A stretch of 64,000 nt of DNA, from assembly GCF_018736085.1 (NCBI RefSeq), contig NZ_CP076134.1:744001-808000 (forward strand), written 5' to 3'. This stretch comes from Bradyrhizobium sediminis. Its GTDB lineage: Bacteria > Pseudomonadota > Alphaproteobacteria > Rhizobiales > Xanthobacteraceae. A model generated the notes under the pieces. The model made no database searches and was not told the DNA's origin. It worked only from the letters and a program-made list of their open reading frames with translations. Positions 33,926 to 41,983 of this stretch are shown in pieces (position 1 is the stretch's first letter; each line of letters opens with the position of its first letter). Both the position numbers and the translations under genes were made by a program.

Positions 33926-34717
33926 ATGCTCATGCAGTTCAGGGTTTCGCCGAAGTCGCTTCAGGACAGTGTTGATGCCGAGCAATGGCGGGCGCGGGTC
34001 GACCTCGCGGCGGCGCACCGGCTGGCCTACATGCATGGTTTCAGCGAAGGCATCTTCAACCATCTGACCTTCGTGGTGCCGGGCCGCAGCGACCGCTACT
34101 ACCAGATCCCGTTCGGGATGCACTGGTCGGAGGTCACCGCCTCGTCCTTCATGGAGGTCGGCGTCGACGACGGCGAGGTCAAAAGCGGCGAGGGGGAGGT
34201 GGAGCGCTCCTGCTATTGCATCCACGCGCCGATCCACAAGGCGCTGCCGCAGGCGAAAGCGGTGTTCCACACCCACATGCCCTATGCGAGCGCGCTGACG
34301 CGTCTGGAAGATCCGCGCATCAAGGAGATCGGCCAGACCGAGGTCGGCCTATCCGGCGCCATTGCCTATGACGACGAATACACCGGCCCGGCGCTCGATC
34401 CTGCCGAGGGCGCCCGGCTCGCCAGGGTGATCGGCGACAAGACGGTGCTGTTCATGGCCAATCACGGCATCTCGACGGTCGGTGCAACCGTCGCCGATGC
34501 CTATGACAAGCTCTATTATGTCGAGCGCGTCGCGCAGGTTCAGATTTACGCGATGTGGACCGGGCAACCCCTGAAGCGGCTTCCTGCCCATGTGGTCGAG
34601 AAGACCCGGCGCGACTTCATGGACGATCATCTCTACAAGGGGCCGACCCCGGCGCAGCGGCACTTCGATGCCTTGAAGCGCATCCTCGACCGCAAGGAGC
34701 CGGACTACGCGACGTAG
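33926..34717 (+). CDS. class II aldolase/adducin family protein
   Basis: The 263-residue product matches class II aldolase/adducin. It has FSEGIFNHLTFVVPGRSDRY near the N-terminus, zinc-ligand histidines in AVFHTHMPYASALT, a further histidine in FMANHGISTVGATVADAYDKLYYVERVAQ, and glutamates that fit the active site. Family members cleave sugar phosphates or act on related hydroxy acids. No sugar operon surrounds it, so the substrate is open. An ATG two codons downstream is an alternative start. Confidence 0.9.
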   Translation: MLMQFRVSPKSLQDSVDAEQWRARVDLAAAHRLAYMHGFSEGIFNHLTFVVPGRSDRYYQIPFGMHWSEVTASSFMEVGVDDGEVKSGEGEVERSCYCIHAPIHKALPQAKAVFHTHMPYASALTRLEDPRIKEIGQTEVGLSGAIAYDDEYTGPALDPAEGARLARVIGDKTVLFMANHGISTVGATVADAYDKLYYVERVAQVQIYAMWTGQPLKRLPAHVVEKTRRDFMDDHLYKGPTPAQRHFDALKRILDRKEPDYAT

Positions 34718-34734
34718 GAATTATCGTCGTCCCG

Positions 34735-34847
34735 GCGAACGCCGGGACCCATACTCCGCGGCTTCTCGATTCTGGGCGGTGGCGGTCGACACTTCCCGCA
34801 ACAATCACCATCGGTGGTTATGGGGCCCGGCGTTCGCCGGGACGACG
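34735..34847. repeat. palindromic intergenic repeat, family A copy 5
   Basis: CGTCGTCCCGGCGAACGCCG and the mirrored CGGCGTTCGCCGGGACGACG form a near-perfect inverted pair, about 70 bp apart. It lies between the convergent aldolase and carbonic anhydrase genes. Confidence 0.9.
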
Positions 34848-34850
34848 TTG

Positions 34851-35612
34851 TCAGCTCGACTGCAGCACGTAGCGGCGGTTGTCCTTCTGCACCGGGCGGG
34901 CGTTCATCGGATAGAGCCTGGCGAAAGCCGCGACATTGGCTTCCGCTACCTGGATCGGTTGGGTCAGCACCAGCCATTCGACGGTCTCCGAACAGGGCGG
35001 CGTCGTCAGCGAACCGGGATAGCGGTAGTAGCCGAGCTTGGCCGGAAGCAGTGCATTGGGATCGATGCCGGGGTCGGCCTTGACGGCCGGCCCTTCCTTC
35101 ATGGGCATGGTCGAGATGATCTTGCTGAAGGCGGCGTTCGGCTTGCCGGTCGCCATCAACACGCCGACCACGGCAAGCGCGCCGGTTTCGGCACGGTGCA
35201 CGAAATGGGCCTCCATCGGAAAATTCCTGCCTCCGATCAGATGCTCGCTCGGCCGGTGAAAATGCACCTGCTGCAATTCATATTTGACGTCGCCGAGCGT
35301 CAGCGTGCTGCCTTTGGCGAAATTGAGCTGGATGGTGTGGCCGTTGTTGACGATGGTGTCGGCGGCGGCGGTTTTGGCCCAGTTGAACTTGAGCGCCGGC
35401 AATTGCGACTTGACCGTCGTGCCGATATCGATCGGCGATTGCTGCGAGCCGATGCCGCAGACCTTGCTGGCGGCGTCGAGGTCGCCCCATTTCGCCGGGC
35501 CGCCGGCGCCTTCATAACTCCAGTGGTGGCCTTCCGCGGCAATTCCCTGTTGCGTGCAGAGCGGGCAAAGCGCGAGGCCCGCCAACGCCCTCAGCGCATG
35601 GCGACGATTCAT
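34851..35612 (-). CDS. alpha-class carbonic anhydrase, exported
   Basis: The 253-residue enzyme has an RR-containing signal peptide (MNRRHALRALAGLALCPLC) that fits Tat export. The catalytic domain begins HHWSYEGAGGPAKWGDLD and includes SPIDI, the zinc histidines in QVHFHRPSEHLIGG and MEAHFVH, and the GSLTTPPCSETVEWLVL motif. It interconverts CO2 and bicarbonate in the periplasm. The cysteines in VCGIGSQ and PPCSE probably form the usual disulfide. It is a monocistronic gene as far as can be seen. Confidence 0.95.
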   Translation of the reverse strand: MNRRHALRALAGLALCPLCTQQGIAAEGHHWSYEGAGGPAKWGDLDAASKVCGIGSQQSPIDIGTTVKSQLPALKFNWAKTAAADTIVNNGHTIQLNFAKGSTLTLGDVKYELQQVHFHRPSEHLIGGRNFPMEAHFVHRAETGALAVVGVLMATGKPNAAFSKIISTMPMKEGPAVKADPGIDPNALLPAKLGYYRYPGSLTTPPCSETVEWLVLTQPIQVAEANVAAFARLYPMNARPVQKDNRRYVLQSS

Positions 35613-35726
35613 CGTCAGTCTCCTTTTTTATGCAAATTGAAACGCCGGCCGGCTCAACTCGGGCGCGAAACTATTGAACGGGATGTGCCGCTGCAAGTTC
35701 ATCGGGCGGGCAGTCTTACCGGCTGG

Positions 35727-36380
35727 TTACTGGCTCGCCCACACGATGCGCGCGATCCACGCTACGTCGCCCGCCGCCAGCGTGCGGTCGGCATGGGCCG
35801 GATTCAGCGATGCCAGCTCCAGCGTCTTGGCGGTCCGCCGCTTCAATTCCTTGACCATCACCTCGCCGCCGGTGGTTTTCACCACCACGCGGTCGCCGCG
35901 GCGGATCGGCGTGCCCGGCGACACCACGATGATGTCGCCGTCGCGATAGGCCGGTCTCATCGAATCGCCGGAGATCTCCAGCGCGTAGGCGTGCTCGTCG
36001 TTGACGGCGGGCAGGCCCACTTCGTCCCAGCCCTTGCCGGCAGGGTGTCCGCCATCGTCGAAATAGCCGCCGGCTCCCGCCTGCGCGAAGCCGAGCAGCG
36101 GCACCGACTGCACGGCCCGCGGGCTGTCGCCGATCAGCTGCACGAAGGTGTCGATGGAGGTGTTGGTGGCGGCGAGCGCCTTGGCGACCGATTCGGTGGA
36201 AGGCCAGCGTTCGCGGCCCTCGGGGGTGATGCGCTTGGACTTGTTGAAGGTGGTCGGGTCGAGGCCGGCGCGCTTGGCGAGCGCCGAGGCCGTAATTCCG
36301 GCGCGTTCGGCCAGCCGGTCCATCGCGGTCCAGACCTGCTCGTGGGTCAGCATTCGCGGCGCTTTGGAATGTTTGGCCAT
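35727..36380 (-). CDS. HTH-S24 (LexA/CI-like) repressor
   Basis: The 217-residue protein has an N-terminal helix-turn-helix (AGITASALAKRAGLDPTTFNKSKR, about residues 28-51) and a C-terminal S24 peptidase-like domain. The latter holds ALEISGDSMRPAYRDGDIIVVSP, where the serine of GDSM is the nucleophile, and GDRVVVKTTGGEVMVKELKRR with the partner lysine. Such proteins resemble phage CI repressors and can self-cleave after DNA damage. The cleavage site Ala-Gly may lie in FAQAGAGGY. No phage genes surround it. A start at residue 10 (MLTHEQ) is possible. Confidence 0.9.
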   Translation of the reverse strand: MAKHSKAPRMLTHEQVWTAMDRLAERAGITASALAKRAGLDPTTFNKSKRITPEGRERWPSTESVAKALAATNTSIDTFVQLIGDSPRAVQSVPLLGFAQAGAGGYFDDGGHPAGKGWDEVGLPAVNDEHAYALEISGDSMRPAYRDGDIIVVSPGTPIRRGDRVVVKTTGGEVMVKELKRRTAKTLELASLNPAHADRTLAAGDVAWIARIVWASQ

Positions 36381-36562
36381 GGCTCGATGGCGCCCAAATC
36401 TAGGAATTATTACCTCAATAAACCGGTTTTCGCCCCAACGCGCAAGGGAGCAAAAGCGACCCTTGAAGTGTGGAAGTTGCGCCGATACGGTCGGCGCGCG
36501 AGGTCCGGAAGTTCCGGAAGAATCCCAAGAGACTCAAACAACAAGCAGGACTTTCGGCCGCC

Positions 36563-36907
36563 GTGCGCAGGATCTACAAAATCTGTCCCGCCTCGGCCTG
36601 GCGCGAGGCCGAGCGGCAAGGCGTGTACCGCGGCAGCGCCGACGATGCGCGCGACGGCTTCATTCATTTCTCGCTCGCCTCGCAGGTGGCCGAGACGGCG
36701 AGGAAGCACTTCTTCGGTCAGATCGGGCTGTTCCTGGTCGCGGTCGATGCCGATGCGCTGGGTGAGGCGCTGCGCTGGGAACGTTCGCGCAATGACGAGC
36801 TGTTTCCGCATCTCTACGGCGAACTCGACCTCGGCGTGGTGATCGCCATCTTCGACATGCAGGCGCGCGCCGACGGATACCATCACATTCCGGAGCTGGA
36901 GCCGTGA
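36563..36907 (+). CDS. DUF952 family protein
   Basis: The 114-residue product begins VRRIYKICPASAWREAERQGVYRGSADDARDGFIHFS, the DUF952 signature. It continues LVAVDADALGEALRWERSRNDELFPHLYGELDL. The fold is related to ADP-ribosyl-transfer-like RNA 2'-phosphotransferase folds, but no activity is assigned. The GTG at 36563 is preferred; the open frame extends to 36470 with no family match. Its TGA overlaps the GTG start of pyrD by four bases, so the two are translationally coupled. Confidence 0.88.
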   Translation: MRRIYKICPASAWREAERQGVYRGSADDARDGFIHFSLASQVAETARKHFFGQIGLFLVAVDADALGEALRWERSRNDELFPHLYGELDLGVVIAIFDMQARADGYHHIPELEP

Positions 36908-37998
36908 TCCGCGCCTTCGACGCCTTTTCGCTGCCGCTGTTGCGCTGGTTCGATCCGGAGGACGCGCATCGCCTGGCGATCCAGGGGCTGCGGCTGCTGC
37001 CGCCGGTGCGGCCGCGGCCGGACGATCCAAAACTGGCGGTGCGGGCGTTCGGGCTGAATTTCCCCAATCCGGTCGGCATGGCGGCGGGCTTCGACAAGAG
37101 CGCGGAAGTCCCCGATGCGCTGCTGCGGCTCGGTTTCGGCTTCGTTGAAATCGGCACGGTGACGCCGCGTCCCCAGGGCGGCAATCCGCGGCCGCGGCTG
37201 TTCCGGCTGGAACGCGACGAAGCCGTCATTAATCGCATGGGGTTCAACAATGACGGCGCCGAAGCGGTGCTGCGGCGGCTGGCGGCGCGCGCCAATCTCG
37301 GCGGCATCGTCGGGGTCAATGTCGGCGCCAACAAGGATTCCGCAGATCGTGTCGCCGACTATGTCAAACTGATCGAAACCTTTGCGCCGGTGGCGAGCTA
37401 TTTCACCGTCAACGTGTCGTCGCCGAATACGCCGGGCCTGCGCAATCTGCAGCAGGCATCCGCGCTCGACGATCTCCTGGCCAAGGTGATCGATGCGCGC
37501 GAGCGGGTGCGGCGGAACGCCGGCGACTCGCCGGTGCTGCTCAAGATCGCGCCGGATCTCAGTCTCGCCGAGCTCGACGATGTCGTTAACATCGCCCGCT
37601 CGCGCCGCGTCGACGGCATGATCGTGGCCAATACCACGCTGGCGCGGCCTGCCACCTTGCGCGAACAGGCCCGCGCCAGGGAGCAGGGCGGCCTGTCGGG
37701 CCGGCCGTTGTTCCGGCTGTCGACGCGGATGGTGGCCGAGACCTACGTGCGCGCCGAGGGCGCGTTTCCGCTGATCGGCGTCGGCGGCATCGATTCCGGC
37801 GGCGCCGCGCTGACCAAGATCCGCGCCGGCGCCAGCCTGATCCAGCTTTATTCGTCGCTGATCTACAAGGGCCTCGGCCTGGTCGAGAACATCAAGAACG
37901 ACCTTGCCTCGACGCTGCTGCGCACCGGCCGCGACTCGCTGTCGGAAATCGTCGGCGCCGATGCCGCGACCATCACCGCCGAGGACTGGCCGGTTTAG
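36904..37998 (+). CDS. pyrD: dihydroorotate dehydrogenase, class 2 (quinone)
   Basis: The 364-residue enzyme has the class 2 N-terminal helical extension for membrane association (LLRWFDPEDAHRLAIQGLRLL). It also shows NPVGMAAGFDKSAE, GFGFVEIGTVTPRPQGGNPRPRLFRL, INRMGFNNDG and the catalytic serine region FTVNVSSPNTPGLRNLQ. It oxidises dihydroorotate to orotate with ubiquinone in pyrimidine synthesis. The GTG start overlaps the DUF952 stop. It is followed by a family B repeat. Confidence 0.97.
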   Translation: MIRAFDAFSLPLLRWFDPEDAHRLAIQGLRLLPPVRPRPDDPKLAVRAFGLNFPNPVGMAAGFDKSAEVPDALLRLGFGFVEIGTVTPRPQGGNPRPRLFRLERDEAVINRMGFNNDGAEAVLRRLAARANLGGIVGVNVGANKDSADRVADYVKLIETFAPVASYFTVNVSSPNTPGLRNLQQASALDDLLAKVIDARERVRRNAGDSPVLLKIAPDLSLAELDDVVNIARSRRVDGMIVANTTLARPATLREQARAREQGGLSGRPLFRLSTRMVAETYVRAEGAFPLIGVGGIDSGGAALTKIRAGASLIQLYSSLIYKGLGLVENIKNDLASTLLRTGRDSLSEIVGADAATITAEDWPV

Positions 37999-38005
37999 TT
38001 GACAC

Positions 38006-38128
38006 CGTCATTGCGAGCCAACGGGTCGCGCGAACGCGCGCCCGATGACAGGCTCCGCGAAGCAATCCAGCTTGCGGCGCAAAGAAGGAAGCCGGATTGC
38101 TTCGTCGCAAGTGCTCCTCGCAATGACG
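38006..38128. repeat. palindromic intergenic repeat, family B copy 4 with nested insert
   Basis: Arms CGTCATTGCGAG and CTCGCAATGACG bound it. The left arm holds the same extra stretch as the copy at 20486 (GTCGCGCGAACGCGCG then CCCGATGACAGGCT). It lies between the convergent pyrD and MBL genes. Confidence 0.85.
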
Positions 38129-38151
38129 AACCCAATACCATCCATTTTCAT

Positions 38152-38886
38152 CTATAACTCGACAATCATACCGTCGCTCGCCGCGGCGTAGGCCAGCGTA
38201 TCCAGCCGTCCCAGCATGTCGTCGCTCATGTGGGTGAGCACCAGCCGCTTCGGCCTGATCTCGGCGAGATGCGCCTCCAGCGTCGTCAGGCTGAGGTGGT
38301 TCTTCACGATCCTGTCGTAATAATAGGCTTCGGCAATGAACAGGTCGGCGTCGCGCGCCGCCGGGATCAGCGTCTCCGTCCATTCGGTGTCGGCGCTGTA
38401 GGCGATGACGCGGCCCCCGGCTTCGACCCGGTAGGCCAGAAAGGGCCCGCCGGATTCGCCATGCACCACCGGGTAGGGCGTGACCTCGACCGCGCCGAAA
38501 CTGCGCTTTTCTTCCGGCCTGAGCGCGACGACCGACAGCTCGAAGCGCTGTTTGGTCTTCGATGAATTCTCGAACAGCGCTTCCATCACTTGCGCCAGCC
38601 GCGCCTCGATTCCTTCCGGCCCGGCGACGACCAGCGGGCGGGTCCGGCGGGCGAACTGCGCATCCAGCAGCAGGAACGGCAGCCCGCCGAAATGATCGCC
38701 GTGGAAATGCGTGATCAGAATGAGGTCGATGCCGTCGCGGATAATGCCCTGCCGCTTCAGCGCCGGCAGCGACGAGGCGCCGCAATCGATCAGGAAATTG
38801 ACGTGATCGCCGGTGACATGGAAGCAGGTATTGGACCTGCCGCCGGAGCCGAACGCGTCGCCGCAGCCGACAAATTGCAGTTGCAT
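38152..38886 (-). CDS. metallo-beta-lactamase-fold hydrolase (RNase Z-like)
   Basis: The 244-residue protein has the metallo-beta-lactamase signature ILITHFHGDHFGGLPFLLLD, an upstream LIDCGASSLPALK, the metal-ligand aspartate in VIAYSADTEWTETLIP and a C-terminal histidine in LVLTHMSDDML. The layout resembles RNase Z and related phosphodiesterases. The ATG at 38886 gives MQLQFVGCGDAFGSGGRSNTCF, the usual short start; the open frame upstream lies within the neighbouring MATE gene. It starts 17 bp after that gene on the same strand and is probably co-transcribed. The true substrate is not known. Confidence 0.88.
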   Translation of the reverse strand: MQLQFVGCGDAFGSGGRSNTCFHVTGDHVNFLIDCGASSLPALKRQGIIRDGIDLILITHFHGDHFGGLPFLLLDAQFARRTRPLVVAGPEGIEARLAQVMEALFENSSKTKQRFELSVVALRPEEKRSFGAVEVTPYPVVHGESGGPFLAYRVEAGGRVIAYSADTEWTETLIPAARDADLFIAEAYYYDRIVKNHLSLTTLEAHLAEIRPKRLVLTHMSDDMLGRLDTLAYAAASDGMIVEL

Positions 38887-38903
38887 CGGGCGATCCTCCT
38901 GGT

Positions 38904-40238
38904 TCAGCCGGGCAGCGGCGCCTGCCGGAACGAAGCCCGCAGCATCGCCGGATAGCGCAGTGCCTGCAAGCCGCCGCGCGCGGCGTAGTGCACCAGCAAG
39001 GCCCCCCACAGCCCCGTGTTGCCGAATGAACGCAGCGCCAGCCAGGCCGCGAGGAAGATCGCGAGCGAGGCGACCATCAGATTGCGCATGTCGCGCGCCC
39101 AGGTCGCGCCGATATAGACGCCGTCAAAGGCAAAGGCGAACACGGCAAGCGACGGCGACAGGATCACGAATACCAGAAAATCCCGCGCGATGCGGCGCAC
39201 GTCGGGGCTTGCGGTCATCATATCGATCAGCGCGGGGCCGAACAGCGCGAACGCGGCAGTGACCGCCAGCGCAAAGCCAAAGCCCCAGAACACGACCAGC
39301 CGCACCGCGCCAGAAAATTCATCCCGCGCGCGGGCGCCATAGGCGCGACCGCAAAGCTGTTCGGCGGCGTTCGCCAGCCCGTCGAGGAAGAAGGCGCTGA
39401 TCAGCAGGAAATTGTGCAGCACGGCATTGGCCGCGAGCGTGACGTCGCCGGAGCGCGCGCCCTGCGCGGTGAAGAACAGGAACGCCGCAATCAGCGCCGC
39501 GGTGCGGATCATGATGTCGCGGTTGACGGCCAGCATTCGCATGAGCGTGTCGCGGTCGAACAGGGTGGCCCGCGACAGCGGCAAATGATCCTGCGCGAGA
39601 TTGTGCGCGATCGCGACGCCGATCAGGAGCCCGAGGGCTTCGGCGATCAGCGCGGCCATCGCGGCGCCCGCAATGCCAAGATCGAGCGTCAGCACCAGCA
39701 GCAAGGTCGCCACCATGTTGATGAGATTGATCGCGATCTGCACCCCGAGCGCCAGCGTCGCGCGGGCCTGTCCGATCAGCCAGCCGAGCACGACATAGTT
39801 CGCCAGCGCCAGCGGCGCCGACCAGATCCGGATCGCAAAATAGGTTCTTGCCGCTCGCGTCACGCCCTCGCTGCCGCCCATGGCGCCGAGCAGGATGGCG
39901 GCAAGCGGGATCTGCAGGGCAATCAGGCCGGCGCCGACCAGCGCCGCGACGATCAGTCCGCGCACCAGGATCGCGCGCAGTTCGTGCATCTCGCCGGCGC
40001 CGAGCGACTGCGCGGTGAAGGCAACGGTGCTCATGCGCAGGAAGGCGAACAGCCAGAACAGGCAGTCGAACAGCACCGACGCCATCGCGACCCCGCCCAG
40101 CGACGTGGCGTCGCCGAGCCGGCCGATCGCGGTGGTCGAGACGATGCCGATCAGCGGCGTCGTCAGGTTCGCGACCATCGCCGGACCTGCGATGGCAAAG
40201 ACCTGCGCGGTCGTAACCCTGGATGCGGGAGCCAACAA
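38904..40238 (-). CDS. MATE family efflux transporter (DinF-like)
   Basis: The 444-residue protein has about twelve membrane spans in two halves. N-lobe segments VFAIAGPAMVANLTTPLIGIVSTTAIGRLGD and FLRMSTVAFTAQSLGAGE, and the C-lobe segment FFLDGLANAAEQLCGRAYGAR, match the DinF branch of the MATE family. It exports cationic or oxidised compounds. It precedes the MBL gene by 17 bp on the same strand. It is distinct from the MATE gene at 19042, which belongs to another branch. Confidence 0.92.
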   Translation of the reverse strand: MLAPASRVTTAQVFAIAGPAMVANLTTPLIGIVSTTAIGRLGDATSLGGVAMASVLFDCLFWLFAFLRMSTVAFTAQSLGAGEMHELRAILVRGLIVAALVGAGLIALQIPLAAILLGAMGGSEGVTRAARTYFAIRIWSAPLALANYVVLGWLIGQARATLALGVQIAINLINMVATLLLVLTLDLGIAGAAMAALIAEALGLLIGVAIAHNLAQDHLPLSRATLFDRDTLMRMLAVNRDIMIRTAALIAAFLFFTAQGARSGDVTLAANAVLHNFLLISAFFLDGLANAAEQLCGRAYGARARDEFSGAVRLVVFWGFGFALAVTAAFALFGPALIDMMTASPDVRRIARDFLVFVILSPSLAVFAFAFDGVYIGATWARDMRNLMVASLAIFLAAWLALRSFGNTGLWGALLVHYAARGGLQALRYPAMLRASFRQAPLPG

Positions 40239-40256
40239 TTGCTTGCGCGCGGGCTA

Positions 40257-40372
40257 GATCACGATCCGACGGATCGTGATCTCATCTCTATGTTTGAGCA
40301 TGATCTCCGGGCAAGCGCTTCGCGTTTGTCCCGCGGAATACCGCGTCCCACGTTTACGGATCATGCTTTAAC
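40257..40372. repeat. palindromic repeat, family G, with perfect GATC-rich palindrome
   Basis: GATCACGATCC-GAC-GGATCGTGATC style symmetry (40257-40281) is followed by GAGCATGATC and, about 60 bp later, GGATCATGCTTTA. The last two pair as inverted ends. The unit also contains GCAAGCGCTTCGCGTTTG, as in the family B copy at 20486. It lies between two minus-strand genes. Confidence 0.7.
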
Positions 40373-40667
40373 GTCCGCGCGGCGTGATCAGCCGCGTCAC
40401 CAGCCAGATCGGCACCACGATCACGGCGCCGAGCAGGAAGTATCGCCACAGCCAGTTGATGGCGTCGAAGCCGAGATCCCAGAGCCGCTGGAACAACAGC
40501 CGGATGCTCTGGATGATATTCCAGGGATCGAAGCCGATGGCGGCGAGCACCACGCCGACCAGGATCGACAGCAGCACCAGCCGGAACGCCACCGCCAGCG
40601 GCGAACCGCCCAGAAAACGGGAAAGGCCGTCATTGGCTGCCGGCAGTTCTCTGGTGTCGTTGGGCAT
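40368..40667 (-). CDS. small membrane protein (DUF6460-like)
   Basis: The 99-residue product has two hydrophobic segments, AFRLVLLSILVGVVLAAIGF and WLWRYFLLGAVIVVPIWLVTRL, joined by DPWNIIQSIRLLFQRLWDLGFDAINW. The block LSRFLGGSPLAVAFRLVLLSILVGVVLAAIGFDPWNI looks like the DUF6460 domain common in Rhizobiales, recalled from memory. The ATG at 40667 is chosen; the frame is open to 40745 without family match. Function is unknown. Confidence 0.75.
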   Translation of the reverse strand: MPNDTRELPAANDGLSRFLGGSPLAVAFRLVLLSILVGVVLAAIGFDPWNIIQSIRLLFQRLWDLGFDAINWLWRYFLLGAVIVVPIWLVTRLITPRGR

Positions 40668-40818
40668 TGATGGTCTCCCGCGCGGATTGGCCCTCGCACT
40701 ATAGCCTGATCGCCCTGACATGGGGAACCCGCCTGCCGCCGTCAATGGCCGCCGGCCAATACGGCGCTTCTTGCGGGCGCATCCTGGCTATATAGGGCGT
40801 GTTGCAGCGATTTTTACC

Positions 40819-40901
40819 CGTCATGCGCGGGCTTGACCCGCGCATCCATCTTCCGGAAAAGTTCCTGCTGGATGGATTGCCGGATCAAGTCCGGCAATGA
40901 C
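40819..40901. repeat. palindromic intergenic repeat, family D copy 1
   Basis: CGTCATGCGCGGGCTTGACC and the mirrored GGATCAAGTCCGGCAATGAC bound about 80 bp just before the methyltransferase gene. The other copy, near 46067/47505, is split by an IS element. Confidence 0.8.
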
Positions 40902-40918
40902 AACTGTGGATTCCGATC

Positions 40919-41845
40919 ATGCCCGCGCGCCTGTTCCTGTCCTCCGGCGATTTGATGGCCGATCGACGGTTTGATTTTGCGCGCGATCTGCAGCTGAAGG
41001 GCGATCTCGCCGCCGCCGCCGATCTGTTGCTGCAGGCGACCGAGCTTGCGCCGAACTTTGCTTCGGCCTGGTTTACGCTCGGCGAAATCCGCGAGCGGCT
41101 CGGCGAGCGCGATGCGGCGATTGCGGCGTTTCGGAAAGCACGCGCCGCCGACCCCGATGACCGGCACGGTGCCGGCCTGCGGCTGATGCTATCGGGCGCG
41201 GAGCAGCTCTCGGCGATGCCACAGGCCTATGTGCGGGCGCTGTTCGATCAATATGCGCCGAAATTCGAGGCGGCATTGGTCGACGATCTCGGCTATCGCG
41301 GTCCGGCGCTGTTGTTCAAAGCCGTGCTGTCGGCGCGCGCTGCCGTCCGCAAGCCAGCCTTCTTCAAGCGCGCCATCGATCTCGGCTGTGGCACCGGATT
41401 GGCGGCCACTGCCTTCGCCAGGGAGGTCGACCATTTCACCGGCATCGACCTGTCGCCACGCATGATCGAGCGGGCGCGCGCCACCGGGCTCTATGCGCAG
41501 CTCGAGGTGGGCGAGATGCTGCAAGGCCTGCGCCGCAAGCCCGACGCCGGCGCCGATCTCATTCTCGCCGCCGACGCGATGGTCTATGTCGCGGATCTCG
41601 CGTCGCTGTTGCACGAGGCGAGGCGCGTGCTGGTGCCCGGCGGCCTGCTGGCCTTCACCGTCGAGACCCATCGCGGCGACGGCGTCATCCTCGGCGAGGG
41701 CCTGCGCTATGCGCACGGCGCCGGTCATGTGCGTGCGTCGATCGCCGATGCCGGCCTCGTGCTGTCGCGGCTGGAAGATCTGTCGGCGCGCAATGAGGAC
41801 AACGAGCCGGTGCCCGGCCTGGTCGTGGTCGCGGCGAAGGGCTGA
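40919..41845 (+). CDS. TPR-containing class I SAM-dependent methyltransferase
   Basis: The 308-residue protein combines an N-terminal TPR segment (about residues 18-85: GDLAAAADLLLQATELAPNFASAWFTLGEIRERLG and AIAAFRKARAADPDD) with a methyltransferase domain (about 145-300). SAM-binding motifs are AIDLGCGTGLAATAFA and DHFTGIDLSPRMIERA; motif IV is LILAADAMVYVADL. Family members methylate small molecules or proteins; the TPR may recruit a partner. An ATG at 40955 is an alternative start. Confidence 0.88.
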   Translation: MPARLFLSSGDLMADRRFDFARDLQLKGDLAAAADLLLQATELAPNFASAWFTLGEIRERLGERDAAIAAFRKARAADPDDRHGAGLRLMLSGAEQLSAMPQAYVRALFDQYAPKFEAALVDDLGYRGPALLFKAVLSARAAVRKPAFFKRAIDLGCGTGLAATAFAREVDHFTGIDLSPRMIERARATGLYAQLEVGEMLQGLRRKPDAGADLILAADAMVYVADLASLLHEARRVLVPGGLLAFTVETHRGDGVILGEGLRYAHGAGHVRASIADAGLVLSRLEDLSARNEDNEPVPGLVVVAAKG

Positions 41846-41983
41846 CGTCTGGTTGGCACAGCCTCGAAGCATGCGCCGGAACAGGGCGGCATTGCGTCGC
41901 AAGCTATTGCCTGACGTGACGGAATGTCAGATCAAGACATTCACGCCCTGCAACAAGAACAACAAGTTTCGGGAGAAACAACA

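Noticed and set aside
35727..36380. Prophage signalled by the CI/LexA-like repressor
   Set aside because: No integrase, structural or lysis genes lie nearby; the neighbours are metabolic genes.
34779..36842. 687-codon open frame on the plus strand
   Set aside because: It runs antisense through the carbonic anhydrase and S24 repressor genes and partly over the DUF952 gene in another frame. No domain is recognisable.
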